From positions 26,601,710 through 26,665,709 of the forward strand of contig CM046340.1 in assembly GCA_025403435.1 (NCBI GenBank): a stretch of 64,000 nt of DNA, in the 5' to 3' direction. The DNA comes from Artocarpus heterophyllus (lineage: Eukaryota; Streptophyta; Magnoliopsida; Rosales; Moraceae). Within the stretch, counting starts at the first letter, position 1. Each line of letters starts with the position of its first letter. This document shows positions 47,513 through 60,066 of the stretch, piece by piece. A model generated the notes under the pieces. It searched no databases. It was not told the DNA's origin and worked only from the letters and a program-made list of their open reading frames with translations. Made by a program: the position numbers and the translations under genes.

Positions 47513-48716
47513 CTGTATAATAGTGAAATTACATCAAATACCCATATATAAATCCTTCTCTCTCTCTTTCCTTTTTTCCTTTGCAGGACAACTCATAGTA
47601 AATGCAACTATGGCCTTGTAAATACATTCAAGACTGAGCACACGCTACTATCTTATTTCCAGAAAGAAGCCTAATATTAAAAAATAGAAGAAACCACAAT
47701 TTGAGAAGGAATAATCAACTGCAAATAAGCACAGTGAAATGAAGATCAAACGCATTGAATTCTTGCCTTCTTTACTTTTCCCACTCTTCCCCTTTCCTTT
47801 TCCCGTTAGGGCAAAGAATATTGACTAAGAAACGTAAACTTCGTAACATAGAGTTGAAGAATGGACAGACCTTATATTTATACGAGAGAAAGCAAGTACT
47901 TTATTCCATGGCTAAGTAGCTACAATGAAAATTATAGGGAAAAAATAAATAAATAAATAAACAGCATGCATCAAAATGGTTTGTAGAACATAAAGCAAGC
48001 GTCACGAGAAACAACCAGCACATACAACAGACAACATGATTGGATTTGAGCAGTCCCAAAGAAATGACAAAATACTATGTTCATAGCATAAAAAAAATAA
48101 TAACAACAATAAGGGACAAGTTAAGATTTTTTTTTTTTAAAATGAAGGTTCATCGAAGTACATGCTTATTTTTCACCCTACAATTACAGACAGCAACGGA
48201 TGCGTATCAAATTTTTCCAACTCTTTGAGACACCATACAAAAACAAAATTCTTGACCATCAGCTTAATCATATTTTTCTTGGATAGAAAGAGAACTTGTG
48301 CACATTTTACAAGAACCTTCCTTACTCAAAATAACAAATTATGAAAATTACTAGAATATGTGTGCAACAGAATTTAAGGAGCCATAAATGTTGAATCTTA
48401 ATTGGCCCACGTGGAGAGAATACAATTTTTCAAAAAAAAAAAAAAAGGGGAAACTGCCTTCAACTGCAATAACCATGTGATGGCCACGGTTAATAAATGA
48501 ACCCATGTTTTAGTTCCTGGATGTGCAATTCAGACAAAAAACTACACCATCAAACGAGAATTGAAAGTGCCTAGAAAACCAAAATTCACGAAATTCAGGG
48601 AAAAATTAGTGCAAAACAGAGGAAAGCATCAATGGCAGGAGGTAACAAAATTTGATCCAATATGCTTCCTTTTCTCTTGAATTTGGTTGTTATAAATGTT
48701 TAGAACAACCTACATT
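47513..48716. other. Former intron or flank of the Ca2+-ATPase, and possible LTR of copia F
   Basis: AT-rich, no recognisable exon on either strand. The left part is intron, since it contains the splice acceptor for the exon at 47512. The right end abuts a PBS-like site at 48717; the preceding CTACA (to 48714) could be the end of an LTR whose start I cannot find. Confidence 0.4.
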
Positions 48717-48728
48717 TGGTATCAAAGC
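48717..48728 (+). other. Candidate primer binding site of copia element F
   Basis: TGGTATCAAAGC, one mismatch from the initiator Met tRNA complement, identical to the PBS of element D. It is about 1.6 kb upstream of the copia gag at 50348. Without a recognised LTR on its left this remains tentative. Confidence 0.45.
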
Positions 48729-49020
48729 CTTGAACCTCTGCCTTGATGTTCAAATTTTTGAACAAATTTTTGTTTTTCCACGACAATGTAGCCGTGACTT
48801 AGGTTTTGATTTTTCCTTGGCATTTCTTATCGTTGATGCTAGAAAACAATTAGGTTGATGTTTTCTTAATGTTCTGTGATGAAAACCGTGATAATTCAGC
48901 CACCTTGATGATCTACAAATTCAAATTTTTGAACCGTTGAATTCGATCTTGATCAAATGAATTATTCATGTTTTTCTTGCCTTCTAAATTCATATATCAA
49001 TATAATTTTGAATTCTGATC

Positions 49021-49360
49021 ATTTTGCGATTTGGAACTGCTGAAATGGACGTTGGAAGGAGGGAAAACCGTCGGGTTTTCCATTGGGTCTCACGGGTCAC
49101 AACCGGGTCAGAACGACTCGGCTGGAGGTAGGAGACGACTTAAACGACGAGTCGTTTTTCCATTTAGACAAAGAAACGACACGTCATTTGAGTCATCTCC
49201 TACCTCCATCTAGGTCGTTCTGACCTGGTTGTGACCCACGAGACCCAACAAAAAACCCAACGGTTTTCCCTCCCTCCGATGTCTATTTCAGTCGTTCCAA
49301 ATAGCAAAATGACGACGAGTCATTTTTTCATTTAGACAAAGAAATGACACATCGTTTCGG
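49021..49360. repeat. Long hairpin with duplicated loop
   Basis: The left arm 49021-49140 pairs with the right arm 49191-49310, about 120 bp each with few mismatches (for example GGTAGGAGACGACT against the reverse complement of AGTCATCTCCTACC). The 50-bp loop at 49141-49190 contains AACGACGAGTCGTT, itself a small palindrome, and is repeated directly after the right arm at about 49311-49360 (GACGAGTCATTTTTTCATTT). It lies in the presumed leader of copia F. Confidence 0.8.
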
Positions 49361-50347
49361 TTGGCGAAAGACTCCCTCCTTAGTGGAACGATGCCATTTT
49401 GCGGGGAACACCCCCCCCGCCACTAAAGGCAAAATGACGCCGTTTAAGAAAGTGAATTAAAATATTACGAAAAAAAAATTCTTTTTTATTTAATTTTTTG
49501 TTTTTGGATATGCACATAATTTTTGTAATAATTTCATGGGAAATTTATTTTATACATTATGTGCCAAGTATTGTTTTATGTGCATAATTTTATTGTTGTT
49601 ATTATGTACATATTTTGTTTTTTGGAAATGCATTTTATGCATAAATTATGAAATTAATTATGCATATAATTTAGAAATTATTCTAATTTCATGAATGTTT
49701 TATTGAAAAACATATTGTGATAATTGATGTGCTAATTATTGTTGTACGCATAATTTTGAGTTTTATTATGCATGTTATTGAATTAAATTAACTTATTTAG
49801 CACAAATTGAGATTTTGTTCATAATAAATATTTGCCTATAGAATATGCAATTTTCATGAATAATTTTATGAACAAAATTAAATGTCTAGTGATCCATATG
49901 ATTTTGAGTAATTAGAGCTTAGCCACAGCACCTCTAATTATGCAAAATTATATATTAATTGGTTTAAGATCACATTTGGTTAAAGGACGTTTATTGCAAT
50001 TAGTTATACTCAATATAATGAACTTTATCCCACAGGAATTTTTATTATATTAATATGACTAATTGGGATAAAATATCAAATTATATTTTCTAATTTACCC
50101 ATAGGTATTAGAAAATGGAACATAATTTGATAATTTTGTCTACAGTGAAATGAATCTAATTGAATTAGAACTTTAGCCCACAGGCAAGTTTTATATCATA
50201 GATTCATGATTTTATGCATGATTTACATTGGTAAAGCATAATTTATGTCTATTAGTCTCAATATTTTGGATCATAAGCATGTTTGTTTTTAATTATGCGG
50301 TCATACAATTTGTGAATTTCTCTGATGTTTGATGTGCTATCCTTAAG
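49361..50347. other. Rest of presumed leader of copia F
   Basis: 49361-49440 is GC-rich with a further short inverted repeat (GCCATTTTGC at about 49391 against GCAAAATGAC at about 49428). 49440-50340 is AT-rich with repeated TGCATAATTTT-type words and no convincing frame. Confidence 0.5.
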
Positions 50348-53085
50348 ATGAAAGGGGATAATTATAAGGTTTGGAAGGAGAGGATTCTCCTTCACTTGAG
50401 GTGGATGGACATTGATTATACTATAAGGAAAGATGAGCCCGTAATTACTGAAACTAGCACTCAGGATGAGATTGCTCTTTATGAGCATTGGAAGCGATCT
50501 AATCGCCTTAACGTCATGTTCATAAAGACTAAAATCTCTGCTGGCATATGTGGTTCCGTCGAACAATATGACAAAGTCTGGCATTACTGAAGGCTATTGA
50601 TGAGCGATTTGAAACTTCAGATAAGGCACTTGCCAGCACCCTAATTATGAGGTTCTCGTCCTTAAGGCTCACCAGTGTGAAAGGTGTGCGTGAGCACATC
50701 ATGGAGATAAGGGACATAGTGGCTCAACTTAAGAACCTTGAGGTGGATATATCTGAGTCTTTCCTGGTGCACTACATTCTGAACACCATTCCAAAACAAT
50801 ATGGGCCCTTTAAGATTTCCTACAATACACATAAAGACAAATGGTCAATTAATGAGCTTCTGACCACGTGTACTCAGGAAGAAGGGTGACTTGTAAAGAA
50901 AATAGGTGAAACCGCACTGACAACCACTAGAGGAAAGAATCAGAATCAGGATCATAATCAAGCCAAGGACAAAGGGAAAGGTAAAATACCTCCCAAAGCT
51001 ATCATTAAGAAGGAATCCAAGTGTTTCTTCTGTAAAAAGAAGGACACATGAAGAAGGATTGCACAAAATTTCAGAGTTGGCTTGAGAAGAAAGGTAATCT
51101 GATCTCATTGGTTTGTTATGAATCTAATATGGTTGATGTTGTTTATAACATATGGTGGATTGATTATGGATCTACAATCCATGTTTCGAATACCTTATAG
51201 GCTATGCGAAACCTAAAGAAGCAAGTTGGAAGTGAGCTGAGCATCTCTTCAGGAAACAAGATGCGTTCACATGTGGAAGTCATCGAAACATGCACCTTAG
51301 TTTTAAGTAGTGGTTTTATTTTGGAGTTGGATAAACATTTTATGTTCCAAACTTCTCTAGGAACTTAATTTCTATTTCCAGACTTGTATCTTTAGGATAT
51401 TCTTTTACTTTTTCAGATAAATATTTCAGTTTATTTTATAAATCTGATCTTGTTGGGAATGGTATTTTTTCCGATGGTCTTTTCTCAATTAATTTGCAAA
51501 ATGAACCACATTATACTGCTATGCATGTTCAATCTGGCATAAACGTTGTGTTATAAACAAGGATTCCTCTATGTTGTGGCATCAGAGATTAGGAAATATC
51601 TCCCTTGAGAGAATCAAGAGGTTAGTGAATGACGGAGTACTCAGTACTTTGGATTTTACTAACTTCAAGACTTGTGTAGGCTGCATTAAAGGAAAGCTAA
51701 CAGACAAGTCTAAGAAAGGTGCCAAGAGGAGTTTGAAAATATTAGAAATCATACATTTAGATATTTATAGTCCAGACATGGACTCATATGGTCCGAAATA
51801 ATTCATCTCTTTCATAGATGATTACTCACAGTACATATATCTCTACTTGCTTCATACAAAGGATGAAGCATTAGATGCCTTTAAGGTTTTCAAGGCTAAA
51901 GTAGAGAAACAATGCGAAAAGCAAATAAAAATCGTGAGGACAGATAGAGGTGGAGAATATTATGGTAGATACACTGAGGATGGACAAGCTCAAGGTCCAT
52001 TTGTGAGGTTTCTTCAAAAGCATGGGACAGTTGCCTAATACACCATGCCTGGTTCCCCGGATCAGAATGGTGTAGCAGAAAGAAGAAACTGAACATTAAT
52101 GGACATGGTAAGGAGCATGCAGAGTAACTCCAACCTGCCTAAGTCCTTGTGGACTGAAGCTCTTAAGACGGCTATGTATATATTAAACTGGGTTCCAACT
52201 AAGGCTGTCCCAAAGATGCCATCTGAGTTATGGAAAGGTTGGAAACCGAGTTTGTGACATATACGTGTTTAGGGATGTCCGTCTGAAGTAAGAGTATACA
52301 ACCTACAAGAGAAGACGCTAGATCCGAGGACCATTAGTGGGTATTTCGTTTGATATGCTGAAAGGTCCAAAGGATATAGATTCTACTGTCCAACTCACAA
52401 CACTAGATTTGTGGAATCAAAGAACGCGAAGTTTCTTGAGAATGACTTGATTAGTGGGAGCGATCAATTTCAGAACATAGTTTCTGAAAGAGATCATACT
52501 AAAGCTCAACCATCTACATCAAATGATAGGTTGATCATAGTTCATAGCACTCCTATAGTTCAACCAAGTGTTGTGCAACCAATCATTGAGGTTCCACAGA
52601 TTGTTGATAATAATCTAGAAGGTCAAGTTGCTCAAGAACCACCGGAAACAATCAAGCAACAAGTTGGACAACAGATTCCTCAGGAAAATGTTGAACCAAC
52701 ATTAAGGAGATCTACTAGAGAAAGGAAATCGACAATTTCTAGTGATTATGTTGTGTATCTGCAAGAATCGGATTATAACATTGGAGCTGAAAATGATCCT
52801 GAAATATTTTCGCAAGCCATAAGTTGCCAAGAATAGAAACTTTGGTACAATGCTATGAAGGATGAGATAGATTCTATGGCATCCAATGGAGTCTAGGATC
52901 TTGTCAAGTTGCCTGATGGTGCAAAAGCCATAGGGTGTAAATGGGTCTATAAAACGAAGAAAGACTCATTGGGAAACATCGAAAGATATAAGGTAAGACT
53001 CTCGCCAAAGGATTCACTCAGAAGGAAGGAATAGACTACAAGGAGACCTTTTCTCCTGTATCTAAGAAAGATTCTCTCCTCATCA
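50348..53085 (+). pseudogene. Ty1/copia gag-pol of element F, truncated in RT
   Basis: In order: gag N-terminus (MKGDNYKVWKERILLHLRWM) and the UBN2-type gag core to about 50888; zinc knuckle CFFCKK...HMKKDC at about 51023-51066, broken by a one-base loss; protease remnant WWIDYGSTIHVSNT, where the catalytic DSG has become DYG; GAG-pre-integrase MLWHQRLGNISLERIKRL (51571); integrase with HLDIYSPDMDSYG, RTDRGGEYYG and PGSPDQNGVAERRN; the proline/glutamine-rich linker ending LRRSTRERKS; and the RT start WYNAMKDEIDSMASNGV to ETFSPVSKKDS. It stops abruptly at about 53085. At least eight stops and several frameshifts make it non-functional. Lineage not assigned. Confidence 0.9.
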
Positions 53086-56000
53086 TCTATAATGTTTCAT
53101 AATTTTACAAAACATTTTTTTACTTATTAATTAATTTAGAACTAAAACCATTTTTACTTTGCAACAGAAGTAATATTATATTCTAGTAGTTCAACATTTT
53201 TCCAACTATACATACATATTACTTAAGGTTGTATAGTATCACTTATAAGCAAAAGAATTATAAATAACAAAAACTAGTAAGGAAATTAAAATGCACGATA
53301 TCTATTTCCTATAACTTCACTCTGATAGTCTGCCTCTTCGCCACTGTCCATCAAATATTACTGATAGGTTGTTTACCTTTAGTATTAACATACCTGGTTG
53401 AGATTTCATACAACAAGTAGGAACTATAACTCACAAAATATTTAAATTAACATATAACAATAAAATGCATGTGTCGATTATGCTCAGTTTTGATCGTGTC
53501 GTATTAATTTATCGGGCCTAAGTAGTCATACCAGATGCACACGATCAACAGGAAGTTAGGGTTTACAAGGTCCCAATAACATCATGATCTAATTTAACTT
53601 TATTTTTAAATCTTGAGCCTCTCCGTAGGTCAAGAAGTTGGTACGATACTCAAATTAGATCTTTTCTTAGAGAGTTTCACGAACTATGTAATATGGCATG
53701 ACATAGCACACTTAACATAAAACTAACATGCTTATTATTTTATTTTTGAAACATTTATTTTAAAACTATTTATATTGTAGCCGAGATTCTTACTTACCTG
53801 TTTCCTTGTAGTGGGTTTCTGTATAAGCCCTGAATTCGTTATCCTTTATTGGAATCAATTCTGTATGAAACACCCATTAAGAATGTGTAAGAATAACTTT
53901 ATTTTATGCTATTTAGATTTTAGTATAATCATAAGAATTTTTATCCTAATTCCTTCAGCAAAAGATCATAAAAAGTCTTTATTTTTATTACAAGGATTAA
54001 TTATTAAATCCTTATAATATCTAATTTTCCTTAGTTGCCTTTAATTCATATTAAAATTGATAATTAATTAATTTAAAATAATTAATTAATTATCTTATCA
54101 TTAACAAGTCTATATGACCTCAATTAACTAAATTAGAAATTTTCTAAATTCATAATTCTTGAACTAAGTTCTAATTAACCATTTTCTTAGTTTAATTAGT
54201 GGGCTCGTAATTGGTTCAAAGCTCATTAGGCTGAAAACCAATCCTAAGACGTTCTATGTGTCGTACTGTTAAAACTATGACCTTAGTGACTTTTCAGACT
54301 AAAGCGGGCATGTTTACTGTTGTAATACTAAAAATCCAATGCGTAGGGTTTGAACATAAAAACTGTTAAAAGTTTTTGTAACACAAGTGCTTGAACTATA
54401 TTTGTTTAGCTCAAAATTTTGTATCAAAATTGCGCTTTAAAATTTCATTCGAAAATAATAAAACACTAAATCTAAGGCTTATATAGTTTGTTGTGAGTGT
54501 CATAATATCTGATTTTATATATAAAAAAAAACAAGATTTTGTAGCCACACTATAATCATTTTTAAAAACTAGAACCAAAGGGTACTTTTTCGATTAGTTT
54601 TAGAAAATTCCCGTGAAACTATATATTAAAGACAGTTTTTCTTTTAAAGTTTTTCTTCATGAAAGCTGCTTGTTTTAATTACGTGAATTAATAACTTTCA
54701 TACTCATCTAAAAATCCTGATCACTGTCTTTAGTATATTTGTTTTTCGGCTATTATTTTGCAAACTTTATCGATTAAAAGGTTTTTGACTGCTTTTATAA
54801 ATCCCAATCAAAGTCGATTTTAGAGGTAGATTTTTACAAAACTTTATTCATGGAAATTCTTTGTTTCATTGAAAGTCAAAACTTTTGTGACGGTAAAAAT
54901 TGCAACTTGGCCTCAAAACGGCCTAAAACTTTGAAAATTTGTTTTAGCCTATAAATATAGCTTTCGGCTAGTTTTGAGAAACTGACCATAACTATATTTT
55001 AAAGGCAGATTTTGGAAAAAGTTTTTGCATGAAAGTTGTCTGTCTCATCGAAAACTAAAACTTTTGTGTTTGATAAAGACCTAAATTAGCCCGAAATGGA
55101 CAAAACATTGGTTGATCCCCTATAAAGATCTTTGTGTATGTGTATATTCTATATCTGTTGATCCCCTATGAACAGGATTGGAGTTTACTCTTGATGACCT
55201 CTTTAAAGCTCCAACTTTCTTCTTCTTCTTCTTCTTCTAATCCCCTCTAGTCCTTCTCTTCTACTTACTATGATTAGTCATTTTTGTGATGGAAAGTAAG
55301 AGAATTTTTGGAGGCTTGTTTACAGGAAAGACCGAGTCTTGAGAGACGGAAAAGAGAGAAAATTTCTTGGTGGATCCTTCATCAAAAATGGTTTTTTTGA
55401 TGGTGAGAATGGAGGAGAGAGTTTTCTTAGAGAACCTTTGCACCATACACAAATTGGAAGAGAAAATGAGAAGGAAATTTTTTTTGGAGATTTTCCTTTG
55501 GTATACTTGGTTTTTGCAAGGAAATGGAGAGAAAAATGGAGACCAAAAATGAGGTCTTGTGAGGGTACAAGTATTTATAGACTCAACTTAATTAATCCCT
55601 CCAATCTAACCATTTTTTAATTAATCTCCTAAGTGACTTTGGTAAGCTAAATTTTTTGCTTATGCTTCCCTAATACTGGCGCTAACTTTTAATAAAAATA
55701 AGTGAAATTTTTGTCTCGTAAATGCACCAAGGACAAGTTTCAAATTAAGCTAAATCATGGTCAAATCTAAACTTTTTGATCGTATCTCTAAAGATTCCTA
55801 CCAAACAAAATATTTTGTACTACCAAGAGATCACTAACTTAGCTAGTAGGAATTTTTGATTTTCGACAGGTCGTTTCCTATTTTTCAAGTAAACTTATAT
55901 GCTAGCTACAGTATGAATCGATACAGATACATGCTTTAATCGCGTACCAATTTTAAACTATTTTTGTCTTAAAATTATTTCTAAACTAAATAAAAATCTA

Positions 56001-56394
56001 AACTTGACTTTTTTGAAATTTCTATCGAAATTACTACTCGTGTAACTCCATTTTTATATAAATGGGTAATTAAGGACTTGCTGAGTGTTAGAATGTTTCT
56101 CGATACACTGATAACTTCATTTTGACTTGAAAATTCTTGTTATTAAAATTCTCAAGTTATTTATGGGTTGACATTTCTTTAGCTTTAAATCGCGATAGAA
56201 TTTATCAACCAAATTATTAACCACAAAAATTAATAAATTTTAACTTAAAATTTGCAATGGAATTTTATGGAATATTTAAATTAATCCTATAAATCCTTTA
56301 GTCATAAAAATTAAACATGATATTTTTAGAAACATCCTTGCTTTAAATATATAAATAAACATTATTTAATTTTAAAATTTTCTCGATCATTACA
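53086..56394 (-). mobile_element. LTR of family G, minus orientation (left arm of inverted pair)
   Basis: On the minus strand it begins TGTAATGATCGAG at 56394 and is homologous to 60067-62990 in the opposite orientation down to at least about 53830. The left limit is uncertain; the copia F frame ends at about 53085. It has a TATA sequence at 55571-55580 (minus, CTATAAATAC) and a TTC microsatellite at about 55209-55237. It lacks roughly 550 bp of U3 present in the other arm. No PBS, gag or polypurine tract is recognisable beside it, so it may be a solo or truncated LTR. Confidence 0.65.
55571..55580 (-). promoter_or_regulatory. TATA box of LTR G (minus copy)
   Basis: The minus strand reads CTATAAATAC, followed by CTCACAAGACCTCATTTT. 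The plus copy has TCTATAAATAGG then CCTCATTTTGG in the same arrangement. Confidence 0.6.
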
Positions 56395-57290
56395 ATCTTG
56401 ATGGTGGAGCCCAAATAACTTTTCAATTATGAAAGAGCTGGTCTTTAATAACATTTGGATGTCTACTCCCTCTAAATTAGTATTTGTGAATTATTTTCCG
56501 GAGATTTTTGCTTAAAATGGTGGTTGGAAGACTCTCAAGCTTTCCACATCATGCAAGGTCAAATTCCCTCAAACGATGAAGACCCTCAATTGATGATCAA
56601 GAAATTTGTTTTATTGATGTGCCACTCACTTTTAATACTTCTATATTCCTTAGAAGCACTGGAAGATTCTTGGTATCTTAGTAGTTAAAGAGATCCAATT
56701 CCACAAGTTTTTCGAAAGACCCAATTGATGAGGGCTATTGTTTTACTGCAGTGCTTGATGCATTCAAGTATGTTATATTCGCTGATATCTTTGATAGGGA
56801 TTTTACGTTTCGTGCAGCCACAATGTGTAAGAGAACTAAAACGCCTTTGGAAATAAGCGGAGAAACCTCAACTAAACTTGTACAGTCCTCACAATTAATG
56901 CTTTCTAGTTTTGGAATCCGAGATAGATCTGGAAGTTTGATCAATTGTTTGGAATAACCAAGATTGATGCGCTTCAAATTTGCAAGATTCTAAGAAAATG
57001 TAGTGGATAATTTTTTTTCCCTGACCAAAAACACATAAGCCTATATAGGTATTCATAAACATTTTACACGTGCTATTCAATCCATTAATTAATATGGCAA
57101 CATACCTGTACACCACTCCAAACTTGCTTAAGCTTGCTATGGGGCATGTGAACGCCGTAAAAGATCTCAAAGCACAAAAATAAGAATGGACACAAACATA
57201 GAATCCTGAGTACTATAGAATTTTTTTGAAAAAGCAGAAAATTCCACGAGTTAGAATTCAATTTTCTCGATTTGATTGGATCCATTCTGC
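56395..57290 (-). pseudogene. TNL immune-receptor fragment, copy 2 (LRR region)
   Basis: The minus strand has a small exon end VHMPHSKLKQVWSGVQ (about 57106-57160) with a GT donor, an intron, then an LRR exon from 56989: LKRINLGYSKQLIKLPDLSRIPKLESINCEDCTSLVEV, followed by ITYLNASSTAVKQ and further LRR-like blocks with stops. It matches copy 1 exon for exon (59754 and 59623) and so is a partial tandem duplicate. It ends at the LTR G boundary at 56394. TNLs recognise pathogen effectors; this fragment lacks TIR and NB-ARC and carries stops. Confidence 0.75.
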
Positions 57291-57929
57291 AATATTAAAG
57301 GTAGATATAACACTAGATAGAATGGTTGTATACAATAGAAACTATAGAACTCTCAATGAAACATGTGATATAGATGTTTAGACAATGTGACTATGATAAG
57401 GTGAAGTTATTAAGTAAAAATAAATAAATAAATAAAAACTTAATTTCAAAAAAAGGTTAGCAAACTAATTAAATAATTTATTAACAACTTCGAAATATCA
57501 TATTGAAACAAACAATATCACACGTAAAATTGGAATTATGAAGTCCAAACAAAAATTTTCATCACGACATTCTAAACATCTAAAAAAAAAAAAAACCAGA
57601 TGCAAGTAGCCCATAGAATATGTCACACACAATAAAATAAAAATAACAATAATGAATTGCTTTCTTAAAAAGTGATTTCAAATTTCAGGCAAGGCAAAAA
57701 AACAAAGAAAAGTAGCTGTATAGAGGGATTTGGAACTAATGCGAAATGTCTGTCTTGGAATGTTGGTTACGAGTGTCGACTGATAGTAGTTAATTCCTCA
57801 ATCACAGAATTATATTGATATAACAACCCAACTCTAATCCTTTTCAATTCAAATGGCAACTCCAACTTCCAACTTCCAACTTCCAATTTGTTCAAAACGT
57901 CCATTCCGCCTAGGTCTGTACTTCAAACT

Positions 57930-60066
57930 CAATGATGCGTCTCTTGCATCACAATATCTCCTAGGGTTGTGGTCTTTAAAGTACAAGTGAAGACATGGTC
58001 GGATTTAATACCACTACTACTAGTGATTTTAGATTTTTCAGCCTCATCACTGAGCCACTTAAAATGGTCATTCAACAAATTACCATTATGTAGACGACGT
58101 TTCTGAATTTCACCAGACTTGGTTTTAAGAGGCAACTCAAAATCAATGTCTACTCTATCTTCCTCCGAGAAATGGAAATCTGGAGGGATTAATACCACAA
58201 CAAAGCAAACAACCAAACCCGGGAACCAAGAATTATTCCAATCATTAGGAAGCTTCATACTAACTCAATCACCCTCAGCTCGATGGTTGAACCACTTTGG
58301 AATTGCATTTTCCGCGTAACAAACATTAATTGTAGAAAACGATCCTTGTTGCCCCTATGTGAACGATAATATTGTATAAAAAAATTACTTAAATCCTTAA
58401 AAATTTACTTAAAAGCCATTTTGATACTAATAAAGAGAATAAAAATAAAGAAATGCGCGCATACCATTGATTCTTCAAGTCTGTATAAGAAATCGGTTAG
58501 CTTGTTGCGTGCATTTCATTCTAATTTCTAGCACATTGTAAACAAAAATTCTTTCAGAAAGTAACCCAGCGCATTGCCAGTCAGATGTCATAGTGTGAAT
58601 CTAGGGCCTGAACTTTATATTGTCTCTAATGAAATACATCCACTTGCATTAAGTTTGTTTAATGACAATGGAACTTGTGGTAAAAATCGAAGCCTCTTGC
58701 AATTTCTTACGTATAATCTTTCCAGCCGATGAAGTTGTATGATGCTTGAAGGCATTTTCTCAAAAGGGTTCCCTCCCAGATTTATACGAGCTAACGAGGA
58801 TAAAAGGCCTAGCCAATGTGGAATTTCTTCAATATTGCAGCTATGTAGATATAGCCTTTTGAAAGGGAACGAAGAAAATGTCCTGAGTTGAAGATATTCG
58901 AATTCCAAACGGCAGTCATGGTAGGACAAGAATTTAAAACTAGTTAAATTATAAACCCACTTTGGGACAAACTCGAGTTTTGTACCGCCAAATTACACCT
59001 TGATGAGAAAGCTCAAATAGCTTTTCAATGATACACGAGCTAATGTTGGGTGACATTTGGACCTTTGTTTCCTTTAATTTAGTATTTGTCCATTTTTTAA
59101 CTCTGGGCAATCGTTTAGATCAATGAATTCAAGAGAATTCTGCTTAAAAATGTTGATTAGGAGACTCTCAAGCTTTTCACATCTTACAAGATCAAATTCC
59201 CTCAAACGACCAAGACCCTCAGTTGATGATGAAGACACTTGTTTTATTGATGTGCCACTCAAATTTGAGACTTCTATTTTCTTGAGGAAACCTGTCAGAG
59301 TCTTGATATGTTGACAATCCAAGAGATCCAATGGAACAAGATTTTCCAAAAACCCAATTAATGAGGGCAATTCTTTTATTGCTGTCCCTGCTATATTTAA
59401 GTATGTCATATTCCCATATATCTCTGGAAGGGATTTCATGTTAGTGCAGCCACGAAGTGTAAGAGAACCAAAACATCTTTAGAAATTAAGCAGAGGAACT
59501 TCAACTAAACTTGTACAATCCTCAAGATTGACAGTTTCTAGTTTTGGAACCCGAAGATAGATCTGGAAGTTTAATCAGTAGCTTGGAATAACCAAGATTG
59601 ATATGCTTTAAGTTTTCAACATTCTACAAAAGAAAACAAAGTAATATAGTGAACAACTTTTCCTTCTTGACCAAAAACACATGTATAACTATATAGGCAA
59701 TCATAGACATTGAACACATGATGTTTTATTCATTGATTAATATTACAACATACCTAACACCACTCCAAAGTTGCTTTAGCTCGCTACAAGGCATGTCAAG
59801 TTCAACAAAATTTTTACCCTTATAATTAGATGGCAAAGACTTGAATGGGTAGTTACACCAGCAGAGATATCTAATCATGTATCCAAACTGTGTCACCATA
59901 TTTGATGGTTACAAGAGATTTTTCCAAGAGAACCATCTATCAATTTTTCTACAAGATCTCTTGTCTCTAAGAAAACATGCAATATCAAGAAGAATATTGC
60001 AATGTCAGGTATGGGGAACTATTTTTAATTTGTTGAATGCACTTTCCCAATCTTCCATGGTTCCAA
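57930..60066 (-). pseudogene. TNL immune-receptor fragment, copy 1 (NB-ARC end, LRRs, C-JID)
   Basis: On the minus strand: 60066-59754 encodes the NB-ARC end (NILLDIACFLRDK) running too soon into the first LRR exon (YPFKSLPSNYKGKNFVELDMPCSELKQLWSGVR), so a segment between is deleted. An LRR exon follows from 59623 (INLGYSK...LPDLS; IYGNMTYLNIAGTAIKELPSLIGFLENL; SGTSIKQ), then terminal LRRs at 58929-58615 (IEEIPHWLGLLSSLARINLGG) and a post-LRR C-JID domain at about 58343-57930 (AENAIPKWFNHRAEG, LVVCFVVVLIP). Stops (for example GD*VSM near 58260) and frameshifts show it is dead. The TIR domain and most of NB-ARC were removed or displaced by the LTR at 60067. Confidence 0.82.

Noticed and set aside
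53316..53327. ACTCTGATAGTC as a primer binding site for LTR G
   Set aside because: Only a TATCAGAG core matches, and no LTR terminus lies beside it.
55339..55620. 93-codon frame in LTR G
   Set aside because: It lies in the untranslated part of an LTR near its TATA box and antisense to LTR transcription; the equivalent region of the other arm does not keep the frame.
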